Shown here: positions 12,611-25,692 of the stretch, piece after piece | Position numbering within the stretch: position 1 is the stretch's first letter | Layout: every line of letters starts with the position of its first letter | Origin: Diprion similis | Taxonomy: Eukaryota; Arthropoda; Insecta; Hymenoptera; Diprionidae | Length of the DNA stretch: 64,000 bases | Assembly (NCBI RefSeq): GCF_021155765.1 | Contig: NC_060114.1 | Location: forward strand, 15,075,501 to 15,139,500 | Direction: 5' to 3' | Made by a program: the position numbers and the translations under genes | The notes under the pieces: generated by a model | Databases searched by the model: none | What the model was told of the DNA's origin: nothing | The model's input: the letters and a program-made list of their open reading frames with translations, nothing else

Positions 12611-13778
12611 GTGGCTCGCTGCGCAGGTAGGTATATAGGTATACACATACATGCGGTGTATATATACTATTTACTCTGCGTATACGCAGCTTGTATATAA
12701 GAAATGAGAGGTCGCCCACAGGTGTGCCCCTAGGCTCGCGCTCTTCGCAGTGTGCTTCCAAACCCATTACTTCTTCGACAAATCCCAAATTAACCCGCCG
12801 CGTCGTCCCCTCAAATAATAACGAACCGTTTCCTTTTTGCTTTCACTCTTGTTTTTTCTACTTACTTTTTTCTTTTGGTATCGCTATTTCGGTTCCTCTT
12901 CGAGCACAAGCTTTTATCCACCGCTTTCATACATCGTGTCTGTAAAATTTCTGGACATCGTTCGACATGCTCTGTTCGATTTGGCACGAGTTCGTTGATT
13001 ATATTTGCATACTGTATGTTTTTCTTTTTCTAGGACAGGTTCAAATCATCACGCTAGCGAGTATAGTATACAAACAGCATTGAGAACAGTCATCCCATGT
13101 TCTTCTTGTCCACTAATGGTGGCTGGTGGACGGAGATGTTGTGACTGATAACACTTCCGTGAGCATTGTTCGGTTGAAGTCGAGAACAGGATCACCTTTC
13201 ACAACATCACAAACAGACGAGTAGGTAATAATTCCACGTCAATTCCAGAAAATTTTAGTGTTAAATATAGTCACACCAAAAACGACCAAAATTTCGCAAC
13301 TTTAGATTGCAACTCCGCTTGGTTATGTTCGCATAACCTTCGCTATTGTAGCGAAATCCTTTGCTGCGACAGCTAAAATCTCGCCGTGAATATATATTGA
13401 CACTAAAATTTTCTGATCCATCGAAATTTCTTTTTTCAATCTATGGTCCACCTAAATTAAAGCGTCCCAACCGATTCCAGTCTACAGAGTACATGGAAGA
13501 TCACGCCAACGGAAATGAGTAAAAATAACATCTAGGAGCTGGATGCGTGTCCTGGGACGATCTCTAAGGGGGTCCCTGAGGTTGGCCAAGTGGTCTGCAG
13601 GTATAGGATATGGCCGAGCAGCGGCACATCACTAGAGAAGATGCCGAGCCCTGAAAAGGTGTTAAACCATTCGGACTGCAGAGGCAATTCTTTCTGGTTC
13701 GGTTTTTTTCGCGGCAGCGGTGCAGATCGGCTAGGAATTTCATCCATCAGCCTGCCGGACAAGGTTATACCAGCTCTC
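12611..13778. other. Interval without recognised gene
   Basis: AT-rich sequence with TA/CA-rich short repeats at 12630-12700. Nothing recognisable as coding, RNA or a mobile element. Confidence 0.35.
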
Positions 13779-13875
13779 ATGGAGCCTCGGGGTTTGGCGA
13801 GTTCCTTCGGAGGATCCGGAGGACCGGGGCCTCAGGTGTTGATGACCAGACACTACGGCGGCGTCTCTGCAGCCG
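13779..13875 (+). CDS. Possible lone first coding exon (hypothetical)
   Basis: An ATG at 13779 opens a 32-codon frame, MEPRGLASSFGGSGGPG followed by PQVLMTRHYGGVSAA, ending at a candidate donor CCG|GTATAC at 13875/13876. Codon third positions are GC-rich compared with the flanks. A pyrimidine-rich stretch follows (13881-14000). The glycine/serine-rich N-terminus would suit a developmental regulator, but I recognise no family and found no second exon. It could equally be GC-rich non-coding sequence. Confidence 0.22.
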
Positions 13876-13879
13876 GTAT

Positions 13880-16800
13880 ACCTTTCATCTTCTCTCTCCT
13901 TCCCTCTGGGTTCCCCGGGTTCGGTCCCTCTTTCTTTCTTTTCACTTTTTATCCTCCTCCTCCCCCCGTTCCAACCCCCGTTTTGTTCGCCCTCCTCTTT
14001 CTCGTCGACGCCGCCCTTATGCCACGGAGGAACAAGAAAAAGGCCCAAAAAAAAAAAAAAAATCGAAAACCAAAAATACAATATTATAGTCAGCTAGCAT
14101 CCACTTATTGCTGCAACATGCATTATTATATATACACACACTTGTAAACGTGTGTGTACAATATTTACTCGCACGTCGATGATCGCCGGCCTGCGGTGTA
14201 AATCATTAGAAATATTAATTAAACTGTAATACCGCCGTTCCTTATACAGCCTGACGCTCCGCTGTATGCCTCACACTACGAAAAACCCCGTTTTATATTC
14301 AAACTCGACTGTAATTAAATACGAGTCTTGCATATCGCCTCGGGACCGTTTTTATACCGCGGATAATCGATCCTTGAATTTCTTCGATGCATATGTTTAT
14401 TGATCTCCTCTTCATTCTACGGTGTGGAATTTGTCTAAACAGAGGAAATTTTTCTATACCTTCTAAATAGCATAGATCTTTTGTTAATCGGACGATTTGG
14501 AGTCAGGTAGTTGATAGATTCGAATTTCGTAAAAATCACGAATTCGAAACTCTTCAGGAATTTCAACTAATGCCTGATATTGCGAGACAATTGATTAGTA
14601 ATTCATGCAAAGTAGTGAATTTTGAATATCTATATATATCTAATTCATAGAGCATAATCCGAAATCCAAAACTCGAATAAATTTCTAGTAAAATCTAAAA
14701 ATTCTGAAAGCCGATATGCGTATGAACAGAAGAAATTGACGTGATAGACTAAAACCACTGTATAATAAGAACTTTTTTAAACTGTCTGCATAGACACGAA
14801 ATCGATGCTCGTAGTTGTTAAAAAATGTTCATTTACGAAACTGAGTGTATAGGTGAGAAATTGTTAAGTCGAGTGATATCACTAACAAGTCGGTATAATT
14901 TGTGCTTTATTCTACATCCGCGAGGTTGAAAATTTCATTTCCTCTTATATTGACGGGCTGCTTTGATGCTCGTAGAATATTTAAGTGGTTGCGGCATTAT
15001 TCTCGCCTTTATAAGCCGCTGTTCCTGACTAAAGAACGAGATCTTAACAAGCCTTGAAGCCCGAGAAGTAACTCCATCTACCCCCCGTCTCCCTCCATCA
15101 TTCTCTCTCACTCTCTCTCTGTCTCTCTTTATTCCTCGCACATAGAGGGATAATTCATTTATATATTGTGTTTCGCATTATACCCAAACTCTGTGAGCCA
15201 TAGAAGTACAATGGCTACTCTCGCACCAACTGGCGGGGTGTTGGGTCATTGAAATGAACTGCACGCAACTCGCGGCACGTCGCTATATTCAACACTACGT
15301 TTTATATTCATTTTCACTTTGTTTTTTTCTTTTTTTTTTAAATTTATTTTCAACTCCATCCCTCCGCCATCGACTCGTATCCATAAAGCATTCTTCAGTC
15401 GTGATTTTGCACATAGATTTTATTAGCCTAAATTTCACTTCCCTGCATCCTTAAATCACGAGTATTGACTTGTAAAATGGTATTCAATTTCCGATGGTTT
15501 TGTTTTTTGTTTGCCAAAAATTTTCTTCCCGATCTTGCTCATCCTGATGATGACAAATGCACTCTCGCGTCTCGATGAAGACGAAGTGAAAATTCCTGCA
15601 GACCAGTCTGCGGATAGCTGTTGGCTTGGTACTGTATACATGGTATAGAGAAGAACGGTGGGTTGGATAATTTCTTGGGCATAGTGAACGTTCGAGCCGT
15701 GAAATATGGGGATAAAATTCTATTCTTTTGGTATACAGCATTTGATTATACCAACCTCTCAAAGTCCATTAAGTGAGGGGCCAACAGTTATTAAATAAAA
15801 CCTTCGACCGATAAAGGGAACATTAATTTGAGCAGATTGGAGCCGGTTGTCCGTCCCTTGAAATATCCTCCAATTCTCCACTACACGAGAATGAAGGATC
15901 CGGGGGACGGACTGAGGCCTCATCCTGAGTCCATGCATGCAGTGCCGTATCTACCGATAATGGGGAGAATTTCTCGTCCTTCATAGCCGATGTTTGGAGA
16001 ATTTTTTAGTCGAGATAAAACGACCGTTAAACCACGGCGATGTGATATTCGTAGAATTTTTTTCGGGAACGCGAAACAGTTTAAAAAAGAAGCACTAAAT
16101 CGGAATCAACTTGCAATACCGACAGAGTTGAGAATGAATTTACCGTAACAAGGTATACGCGGCTGCAGCAGAAATTGGTTTCGCTTCGATAATAATTGCG
16201 GCAATTGACCGCATCGACGATTTATTGTACCTCATTAACAGGCTTCAATCCTTGCCGCGATGATTTATGATTTGGAGTGAAATAACGTTTATAACGTTTC
16301 CGGTAATTGAAAGTTGAACGTAGAAAAAAAAAAAAATAATTAAATAAAGAAACGTAAAAAAATCAAAAACAGTTCAACGTTGCATTTCTGTTTAAAACCA
16401 GTTATCGAGTAGGTAAATATTTAATAAACTGGATGTCTTTTGGGGCCGAATGACGGTTATGCCTTTTCTCCTCTGCAACGGCGTGTTCAAAATCGACTGG
16501 ATCACCGTATACGTATAATCTCTGTGGTCCATCCCTGCACTAGCAACAAAGGATCTCTAAACAATCTCCATTGTGACGACGTAATTCCTTATGATGCGTG
16601 AAATCAATATATTTTTCCATTTAATTGACAAACGCATTGTGATCCACCCCTTCAGCCACTGCTGCACTGTTCCACGGACTCGATCATCGTAATGATTCGA
16701 GGAAATTTCGTTTCTCCATCGTTTTCAACGATACAATGACATAATTGTCGAGAATTTGAAACAGAGAGAAAAAAATAATTAGAAACCAACCCTTCTGATG

Positions 16801-18049
16801 AGAATATATATTTTTTTTCTTTTAACGACATTAAGCCAGTAGACACTGATCGTTAATCGGTTGAGTATTAGTTTCACGAGAAAATATTATTTAGCAAAAA
16901 TTTTTTCGGCCTTTAATACAGATGCAATTTTTATTATCGAGTAAGACAATAAGAAAGCAAGTGGAAAAAATGAAAGATATATAATCAGAGAAGAAAATTA
17001 TGGATTAAGTCATTTTTACTTTTAATCAGCTAAGATCAGACACTTCGACATTATTTTCGAGTAATGGATGCGACCTCTCTTTATCATGATCGATACATGC
17101 AGAGTTTAGATGAAATCGCCGCGGCCTTGGATAAACGGAGAAAGCTTTCAACAGATTGACTGAATAACTGTCGTAATGGGTAACAAAACGCAGTGCAGGA
17201 ATCTCAATTGCATCTGATAAAGTAGGAAATTTTTTTCTGAAAAACTTCTCCATAACAGCAGCAGCAAGTTTTTAAGTATCAAGATTAAAGTCATTATACG
17301 AAGGTTTTCAGAGCGCATTGCATTGATCGCTTTTGGTTTTTTGAGTGGTTATTTCATGAAATTATCGTTATCGTCCCTCAGTTAACGCGTGTCAAATTGT
17401 CCGAAGTGATATTTTGGCACAGGCTTAAATTTCGCAATTATCTAAACGTTGAACATGACGATACGTAAATAACTATGATCTATTTAACGGACAAATGACA
17501 ACCGCTCGTTTATACAAGATAATTTTCGCTGCGTAACATTATTTCCGATTTAATTAACTATAGCTATTTATACACGCTGTGTATACCGCCTTAATTCCAT
17601 TCACAAACCGCCTAATTACTATTGTCACCGACCGACGTTGTTCAATCGAACAGGATAGAATGAATAAAAAAGTAGAGGAATGAGACAGCTAATATAATGG
17701 ATGGCTATAGCTGTGTGACTGATTTATTGTGAAAAAACTACTGTCTCGTTCGATATAATTACAGCGATAAGCGCGTATCCTCTACAGCAGTAATTTGCGT
17801 GTTTTTCTTCCTGATGTAATTTACAATAATCGTTATATATACAAGTAACCGGTCTACTCGTTTAAGTCATGAGAAGATGTTTCTTTTTTATTTTAACTTG
17901 AAAAATCGATTGGCTAGAACAAGGAGAAAGAATCAATGAGAAGAGTGGATAAGGATCACTTTTTTACAGTTCCTTGCCGTGTCAGAAGGGTGAAATTTTT
18001 CCTCGACCACACATCGTTGACACGGTTGTTGAAAAATTTCGATACAGGT
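13880..18049. other. Gene-poor interval
   Basis: Pyrimidine-rich stretch at 13880-14000, A run at 14047-14062, and CT-rich microsatellite at about 15098-15130. The remainder is AT-rich and stop-dense on both strands. No recognisable gene or TIR element. Confidence 0.4.
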
Positions 18050-18059
18050 GATTGGAGTT

Positions 18060-18430
18060 TGTGGATTGAACACGTAGTGTGCCTCGAACTCCTACGACTC
18101 GCCCCTTTCTTCGAGGTTAAAGCCTTTAAGTGAGATGTGTACCAATTGTCTAAGGAAATCCCTATATTGTTAGGGAATTATTTTTCTGGCAAACGCTGAC
18201 CTGCTTGGTCATGTCATCTTGTAGAGTTCTGGAGTGAGTTATTTAAAGTCCCGCTCATTTTTTCCCCACGCAGATTCAACGTGACAACAATAAATCACCA
18301 CCGATCTAGGGGATTTTCGCACTGTTGGTACACGTCTTACTTAAATTCATTCCAGCGCGAGAGAGAAACTTTTTTTGGAGAAAGAAGCTGCACTCCTAGG
18401 CAAACCATATTATGTACACTTACACCACGA
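18060..18430 (-). mobile_element. MITE-like element, single-unit copy (family A)
   Basis: Read on the minus strand, this stretch matches the element at 60838-61505 base for base over long runs. Shared landmarks are CGTGGTGTAAG at the end near 18429, TTTCTCTCTCGC, CTAGATCGGTGGTGATT, AACAATATAGGGATTTCCTT and GGCTTTAACCTCGAAGAAAG. It holds one internal unit where the other copy holds two. The terminus at 18060-18080 is degraded. No transposase is encoded, so it is a non-autonomous element or another dispersed repeat. Confidence 0.7.
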
Positions 18431-21061
18431 TTGAAAGAAGCGTTTGCAACCGAACGAACGTTACACCTTGATAAAGAAACCAAAGAAAAAACAGGGAAAA
18501 ATGATGAATAAAAAATCGATCACAATCGAGAATTACATTTAAAAAATAGAATTGAAGAATCGGACGGCGGTTAGACGGGGATAAAGAGGAAACCGAACGT
18601 TGGATGCAAACAATGGTCGAAAGGCAAGCTCATCAAACAAATGATACGCGCCGAGCTAATGATGATTTGTTGAATTTATTTTCAGCGTTGCAGGACGTTG
18701 GTCAGTGTAGGTTGGTGTATATTATCCATGGATGTTTAAGACGCGGCCCCGTTGGGGTCCCATTGAGAGGCCATTGAGGTTGAAGCCCCTGAGAGATGCG
18801 GAGGTGCGGCGTATTCCAATTCCTACCAACAATAGACAACTGTAAATCAACTCTCAACAATAGCATTAAACACCGCGGTGTATGCTTTGCGGCATTCGTA
18901 CGGCTAATGATCGCCTCTCTCAGCTTCGTCTGAGGTGGTGGTGACCGTCTTTTCTTCTTTACTGCCTCCTCCTCTTCCTCATCCTCATCCTCATCCTCCT
19001 CGACTTCTCACCTTGGTCTGGCCGTAATCTCCTCTCTTATTTCTCCTCAGGCTTGTCAGCATCTTGCCAACCAAATCAACCAATCTTACATATCTACCTA
19101 CCATATGTTGACCATATATACATATACATACCGAGGCGCATGTGTTCATCGTCAGCGCTGATAATTTATTTCGAACCGGAATTTCATCGAGACTTGAGAA
19201 AGCTGGGTGGGGGGATTATAATGAGAAGAAAAATAAAGAAAGAAATTTCTAGTCAACGATCCGAAGAAATCGAACGCCACATTTAATCGTTGCAGAGATT
19301 GAATGAGAGGAGTTTAGATATTTCATAAGCGAATAACGAATCGCAGCTTATCATTCGGTCATGGTATCGACGACAGTTATTAAATCTCTCTTTCGTTCGA
19401 TATATTTCGGTCATGCATACCGGTCATCAGATGCGGTCGACTAATCACGACGTACTTACCCAGCGACATGATTTCAGCGTGAATTTAGTATTTTCTACAA
19501 CTCCTAATTTACGGGGATTGTGTATATAGTATGAGTAAATAATATGTCGTTAATAAATAAATAAATTGATAAATGTGAGTAAAAACGAAGATTACGCAGG
19601 TAAGTTAGCGTCGATTTATCGTTTCTGTATTATACACGTAAGCCGGAACGATATATATATATATATTTATATACTTATATTTTCGTTGTTTATTTACAAT
19701 AATTTATTCATCGTTGTCGATAATAATATCCGTAATCTAGAAGACGCGCGCGGTTCGTCGCACCGTCTCAATTTCGAGTTGTTTTTTTTTTTTTTTTTTT
19801 TTTCTCTTTCTTTCGAGATTCGTAAATCTTACAAGTATGTTGTACCCATAATATATAAATATAATATCATAGGCCCTTAAACTTCACACCGAAATTATTC
19901 ACCCATATAATAATATCATTAATATCACGATCATTATACATACATAATTTTTTTTTTTTTCTTTCTTTCCTATCTTCTACCTGCACGTATTACGGGTTAT
20001 ATTATTATTACGTAACGTCTAATATAATTATATTTCATTATACAGATCGTTTAATCATAGTATCGTAATATTCGTTTAAATATTCAGTTATTTATTACAT
20101 AAGTTATGCACATTTCGTAACACTACTACCCGAGCGTTTATAATTATTTTTCGATTACTATAGTTTATTTATAAATTTATTTACAAGTATTATCATGCCC
20201 GTTATAACGGTCCTGATTTCCTTTTTTTTCCATTCTTATACTCGACTCAAATACGTAGTTTTGAAAAACTATTGACAGCCCAGAGGTCAAGTGATTTTTA
20301 TTTTCCTTAAACTGACACCGAATATCAAAAAACAAGGGTCTAATCAGCGTATCTCTGATTCATTCGTTTACATCACAGATTACAAAGCCTAACATTATGT
20401 CAACAGATTATTAATCGATCCATCGATAACGGACAGATAACGGAACTATCGGACACTGCAATTGTGAATTTTTATGATACGTTACTGAACCCTGAACGAC
20501 GTTGACGGTCACGATATCAGATTAAAGCCGAGATTCTACCGATCGAATCAGTTTTTTTTTTTTCAACTAATTATTTATGCAGAATTATTATTGGCTAATC
20601 GATAAACTTATTTTCTTTCACGACGAGACAACAGCTATGGAAAATACACTTCATTGACTATCATCTGTATTGCCAACAATTTGGGACAATCGACGTTCGT
20701 TCAATCGATGATCGTGAGTACGATATAGTAAATCGGGCGATGTTTGAATCATAAAAAAAAAAAAAAAAAATAAAGAAAAACCAATTTGTCGTAGAACAAT
20801 AAAATTAACACTGATTAGTCGTTTCGAGTTATTGCCTGAACCTGAATTGAATTGTCTTTATAAACTCAAAATATTTTGCGTTGAATTCCCATTACTTCAA
20901 ATGACTCTTTTTCACTTTACGTGGTTTGACATAATTCCAAGTGATACTAAGAATGTTTTAGAAAAATGATGATATTTCCACTGAAAAAAAAAAAATTGTC
21001 AAATTCAAAAACTCGTGTCTTGACGTTGACTACGCGACGGCGAGTGATTAACGAACCACAA
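18431..21061. other. AT-rich 3' flank of FoxB
   Basis: Contains a TCC/TCATCC microsatellite (about 18960-19003), a TA tract (19648-19668), a T run (19783-19803) and an A run (20753-20770). The FoxB 3' UTR should lie in the right part. The nearest minus-strand AATAAA that I see is at 20297-20302, about 760 bp past the stop. No other gene is recognised. Confidence 0.4.
18960..19003 (+). repeat. TCC / TCATCC microsatellite
   Basis: Tandem CTCCTCCTC followed by three CATCCT units. Confidence 0.85.
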
Positions 21062-24000
21062 TCAATATCCGGGATGCTTCTGAATCCCGGAAGCGGTCAA
21101 AGCAAGAGGTTGAATCTGTGCAAACCCGGCATACAACGGCCTGGGAGCAAAAGGTCTAGCCTTTCCGGCAATTCCACGCCGTTCGAGAGCCGTAGTATCT
21201 TCCACATCGTCGTTGTCGGGTGCTATGATGTTCTCAATAGTGAAGGGTTTCTTTTTTCGCTTCTTTCCCTCGCAGGGCTGAATAACCGTAGTGGCGCCAC
21301 CTTGCGGAGATGCCGGGCTGTACAGTGGCGCCCTCGCAGCGGCAGCGCCCTCAGTTGGCGAAGCCTGAAGTCCGGTGAAGAACTCGGCTGGCTGCTGGAG
21401 CCCAGGCTTGGTGAGGTGCTGCTGACGCTGTTGGTTCTCCTTTCGGTGTTTGGGAAAGCGTTCTCTGCGCTCGTTGGCCGCCTCCTGATGCGTCGAGGCT
21501 TCGAAGCTCCTGGCGAAGGCGGCGTTCCTGATAAGACGGTGATCCTCCGGACCAAGGGGAAGCTGGACGCCAGAATTGGCGGTTTGGAGGCGGATATCGA
21601 CCTCGGGTCGATCGGGGAGCGACTGTTGGTGCGGAACAAGGAAGGGCTGCATCGAATGAACGTAGGCGGAGGTCGAGAGACCCGTGAAGTCCCAGGCCCA
21701 GGAGGACCGAGTCGTGATTTCAGGGCGCTGGTCGGAGGGCTGGAGGTGCGCCGTAGATCCTCCGAGTCGCTGCTGCGCCTCTGGCGAGATGAAGTAGAAG
21801 CCGGTAGCGTCGTGGTTGCCTCCTGGGAAGGCGTAGCCGGCGGATCCCGATGCCGTCGCTGCCGCCATCATCTGCTTCTCCTGCATCTCCCACTGGAGGA
21901 GGTCTTCCTTCAGTCGGTGGAGGTTCGCCGCGCTCAAGCCTCCGGTCGAGGATGCTCGGGACATGGCTTCCGTCGTCGCCGTGGACGGAAACGTCGAGGC
22001 TAGTGCCTGTAGCTCGGAGTTTAGAAGCTCTTTGTCCGGCTTGTGCAGCTTGAACCGCTTTCGCCGACGGAGCAGGGAACCGTTTTCAAACATTGATAGC
22101 GCCTCCGGATGCAGAGCCCAGTACGCGCCCTTTCCGGGACGGTGAGGACCTCGAGGTACCTGGAAATTGTTCATTCGCGGTTTAACCAGGGTGGTTGGAC
22201 GTGCCAAGAACGTTCCGTCGCGCTAGTCAGTTCCTCAAGCACATGCATGGTACTGCTCGATAGTTTCATAGGAATTATCGTTAGTCAAAGTTGAGCATCG
22301 ATAAAATGAGGTTACGTCTGTATGGGGTGGAGTAATCTTGAGGGTCGTTAAAGGAATAAAAAAAAAGTCTAAACAATGAGACCTTGAATAGCTGTTGACG
22401 TTTGCTTTAACATGGATAGTGTTACTCATCGGATTGATCCATTTTTTAACCGAGACCGAACGGAAGACTAGGATTTAAGGACTAGACTATTTCACATCGA
22501 GAGTTGAGAACAAACCACCTCCTAGATGCATTGGCAGTGGACCGAGAGTTGCTAATGAAGAGTTATTAGCTTTTACTGCAGTCAAAGGATGTGTACAAAT
22601 GACGTTGACTTTAGTCCTTATACTGTCACAACGCAGGAAACGTACTACGCTAATCTCACGTCGAGAAATACGACATTATGTATAGCACGACGTAATTTTA
22701 TCGATAACAAATCATTTTTTAAATCACTCTCTGTATACACTGAGTGCTATCCGACGTTATCCCGGTGAAGATACTTCAGTCAAGCACTACTCACGATGAC
22801 AGAGGATCAGCTGATTATCTTCCTGTTTCTGCGAAGCGATAACTATGGAATATGGAATATCCGATACTTTGACTCACCAATGGAAGTGATTAATTAGTGT
22901 CACATCACATTAATCCTGCGTTGAAATTCTTAAAGAAGAGATACCGAATCTATTTCACTTCCCGAAACGCTAAATATAAATTCCAAGAATGTTCTTCAAG
23001 TAGACAATATTATCAGTACACGGACGTCTAGTTGAACTACTTATCTAAAGTGGAAGTGAAATGAATTCCTGATTATCAGACCACCAAGCTCAAGGTTGTG
23101 CTGACACGTTACCCATCTCGAATTCTTCGTTACTAATGTCACGGATCAAAGCGAGTGATCCCACCTCCACGGTGGTATTTTTTTGTCCGTTCTCGGAGTC
23201 CCTTTTTCAGGTCGACTAATAAGCTCGGTTTCGGTCTGATTAAAAGAGGAAGCTATGCGTTTCAGTGCCAACCCCTTTTCCCAGATGTTTCGTCGGTATG
23301 TGTGGTACACACTCAGGCTGATGTAGATATATAGTGGGTATCTCTTTCGGACCTCCGAAGCGGAAGGGCTGGTTAGCCGTTGTTGTCGGACAAATTAGAA
23401 ATGTACAAAATTAATTACTGCATAGTTGATTCATTTGACAACCAAGCGGTATACGAGGATCCGGAAAACCGTATGGCGTTTACCGCGTTCTCTAATGAGG
23501 TTATCTTCGAAAGGACGATCGGCAGTGGTGGATATGCATGACATTTGCACTTCAGCTCGTTGTCAGAAAATATAATCAAGATTCTAGAAACGGATGCAAT
23601 CATGTAATCCGGAAAATCAAACAACAGAGAGTAATGAAACGTGGAAAAATTCATGAGGTTCTGAGTCAAGGAAACCAGACTATTTACGATATTGATTGGA
23701 TAACGACGGTAATTTGTACCGAGCAGTACGGCATGGTCAACACACCCGTACCCACGACACACTTCAAAGAGAGAGAAAGAGAGAGAGAAAGAGAGGTAGA
23801 GAACGAAGGTGGGTATCCATTAGCGCAGGTGTGCAGCACCCATTGTGCAAGGCACGAACCCTGTAACCTGATCCTTATTTCGTATGGAGATAATCGAGTC
23901 AATAAGAGATCCTCTCGACTTGAGTAAACAAGCTGTATTCACCTGCAGTATAACTTATCGTCTATACAATATTCAATACGACTTAAGAGCTTTCAAGATC

Positions 24001-24549
24001 TAACTGATATCATTGTCTATAAACTGAACGGTTATACTGTTTTCTGCTTAATTGCAGATTCACAATTGGTGTAACGATTTTCTCGATTCTTAGTCAGGTT
24101 ATAGAAATCTCGATTGACGGATGTTTTCGGTGGTTTGCAGTCTGACTGTTGACCGATTGGACTCGAATGTGTTGAGAACCAGAAGGTTTAGATACGAAAG
24201 GATTTGTCTCGTGTTTTGGTGTGTACAGAATTCACTGCTAGTTACTTTCAATCGACCCTCAACATGCTTTTACCAATACTTGTAAGGATAATTCTTCCAT
24301 TATTTACCAATTTAGTCTAGGACCAATTACCTTGATGAAACAATCGTTGAACGATAGATTGTGTCGGAGTGAGTTTTGCCACCGACGCGTGTCCTTTCTG
24401 TAGTACGGAAACCGGTCTCCGATAAACTTATAGATTTCTGCCAGTGGCAGCATTTTGTCACGTGAAGACCATATCGCCATTGCGGTCAGCGAGATGTAGG
24501 AATAAGGCGGCTTCTGGTCACCGTAAGAGTCTCGCGACGGCCTGGGCAT
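21062..24549 (-). CDS. FoxB: FoxB-class forkhead transcription factor (fd96Ca/fd96Cb-like)
   Basis: Nuclear DNA-binding regulator of development. Exons, minus strand: 24331-24549 (73 codons) and 21062-22159 (365 codons plus stop), giving 438 aa. The 2171-bp intron falls inside the forkhead domain after DCFIK; splicing joins it to [11 protein letters not shown]. The start is the ATG at 24549 giving [20 protein letters not shown]; an N-terminal MPRP...[14 protein letters not shown] is diagnostic of FoxB, and the frame upstream lacks an ATG. The forkhead domain covers about residues 12-107, with recognition helix [13 protein letters not shown] (57-69) and wing end [16 protein letters not shown] (96-111). 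The C-terminal part is Gln/Pro/Ala-rich, with a basic patch KKRKKK followed by [11 protein letters not shown] (378-388), an eh1-like Groucho-binding motif seen in FoxB proteins. Drosophila has two FoxB genes; only one is seen here. Confidence 0.95.
22160..24330 (-). other. FoxB: FoxB intron
   Basis: Intron of 2171 bp with donor GTAATTGG at 24330 and acceptor TTTCCAG ending at 22160. It contains a GA-rich microsatellite at about 23766-23800 and no recognisable nested gene. Its size may allow enhancers, but none can be read directly. Confidence 0.75.
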
Positions 24550-25152
24550 CGTTCCGTCGAATTCAAAAACGGTCCCTTCAACTGTCAATATTCGTCGACC
24601 GTCGGTTAAATCGACTCTCTTTCTCCATGGCTATAGTCGCTTCGCACGATAAACATGGAAAACCCCATGATTGACGAGAATATAAAATTACTGCTCATCC
24701 ACTGTTTCAAGTCCTTTTTGACACACTCTGTATATATATGTATACACCGATTGCTGATTCGACGATCACATCTCATCAGTAAATGATAACGAAATGCTGT
24801 GATCGATGACGTTGAAGATGAGGATGTTTGGTTGTTACTTTGAGCTGGCAGTCGATTGGTCACTGATTTCAATACTGATCACAACCTGCACAACTCGCTA
24901 GTTATCACCACATTATTGAACTCACATCCATGTTATATCCAATGGATTGCACTGTACGTTTCTGGCGCTCTCCTGAGCGTGGAGCGAGTGGAGATAAAAA
25001 AGAGCTTCTGATCCTGCAGGATCACCGCGTGAGATGCAACCTCTGAGGCAGGGGCCTGTCGCCTACTGACGCATCGGCATCCCCACACCCCAGAGTCCGG
25101 AGGATTCCCCCGTTTGTAACCTCCGGGCGAAGGAGGGTGCGAGGATTAGACT

Positions 25153-25311
25153 ATGGCTACGGCCACGCCCAAGGTGCCCAGTCAGTTTCCCATGGACATG
25201 AGAACCTGTAACCAGAAGACCCTTTCTTCTCTCGCCAACCGGGACGCCGGATCCTGGCCTCGCCTCCGAGGCGGTTCTCCACCAGGAGGAGCGCCGCCTC
25301 CGAGGGAATAG
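25153..25311 (+). CDS. Short ORF of unknown status
   Basis: ATG-initiated 52-codon frame (MATATPKVPSQFPMDM... ending GGAPPPRE, TAG at 25309-25311) in a GC-rich patch upstream of, and divergent from, FoxB. Proline/glycine-rich end, no domain, no recognised family. GC-rich DNA makes open frames by chance, so this is weak. Confidence 0.15.
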   Translation: MATATPKVPSQFPMDMRTCNQKTLSSLANRDAGSWPRLRGGSPPGGAPPPRE

Positions 25312-25334
25312 AGGAAAAAACAAAACAGAGAGGG

Positions 25335-25366
25335 ATAGAGAGAGAGAGAGAGAGATAGATAGAAAG
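25335..25366 (+). repeat. (GA)n microsatellite
   Basis: GAGAGA tract passing into GATA/GAAA units, in a purine-rich stretch. Confidence 0.9.
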
Positions 25367-25658
25367 AGGGAGACTAGGAAGCGAGGCGTAATGGCAGTTG
25401 GAGAAAGACGGATAATGGCCAGTAAGTCGTGGTTGGGCGGCAATGTGAGGTTCAGCGATTGTTAACCGGGACTCTAGTTACAATCCCGAAGTCTGAAGAA
25501 TGATCGATGTTGCAGGATCATCGAGTGGAGCGAGAGCGGAACGTCGGCGACGGCCGCTGCCAGCGTCTGTTCGCATAACGGGCACTTATGCAGCGCGGAA
25601 CCGTACCTTCTACCAGCTATTCTTAAGGCGCGAGAGTGAAGCATCCGTGCAACATTAT

Positions 25659-25691
<33 letters not shown>

Positions 25692-25692
25692 G
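25659..25692 (+). repeat. (TA)n microsatellite
   Basis: Alternating TA with one C interruption. Confidence 0.9.

Noticed and set aside
13590-14147. 185-codon plus-strand frame
   Set aside because: Much of it is pyrimidine-rich and A-run sequence read as Phe/Pro and Lys runs; only the small ATG-to-donor part (13779-13875) was kept as a weak candidate.
20966-22003. 345-codon open frame on the plus strand
   Set aside because: It is antisense to FoxB exon 2, which has the forkhead homology; the open frame is a by-product of GC-rich codons on the other strand.
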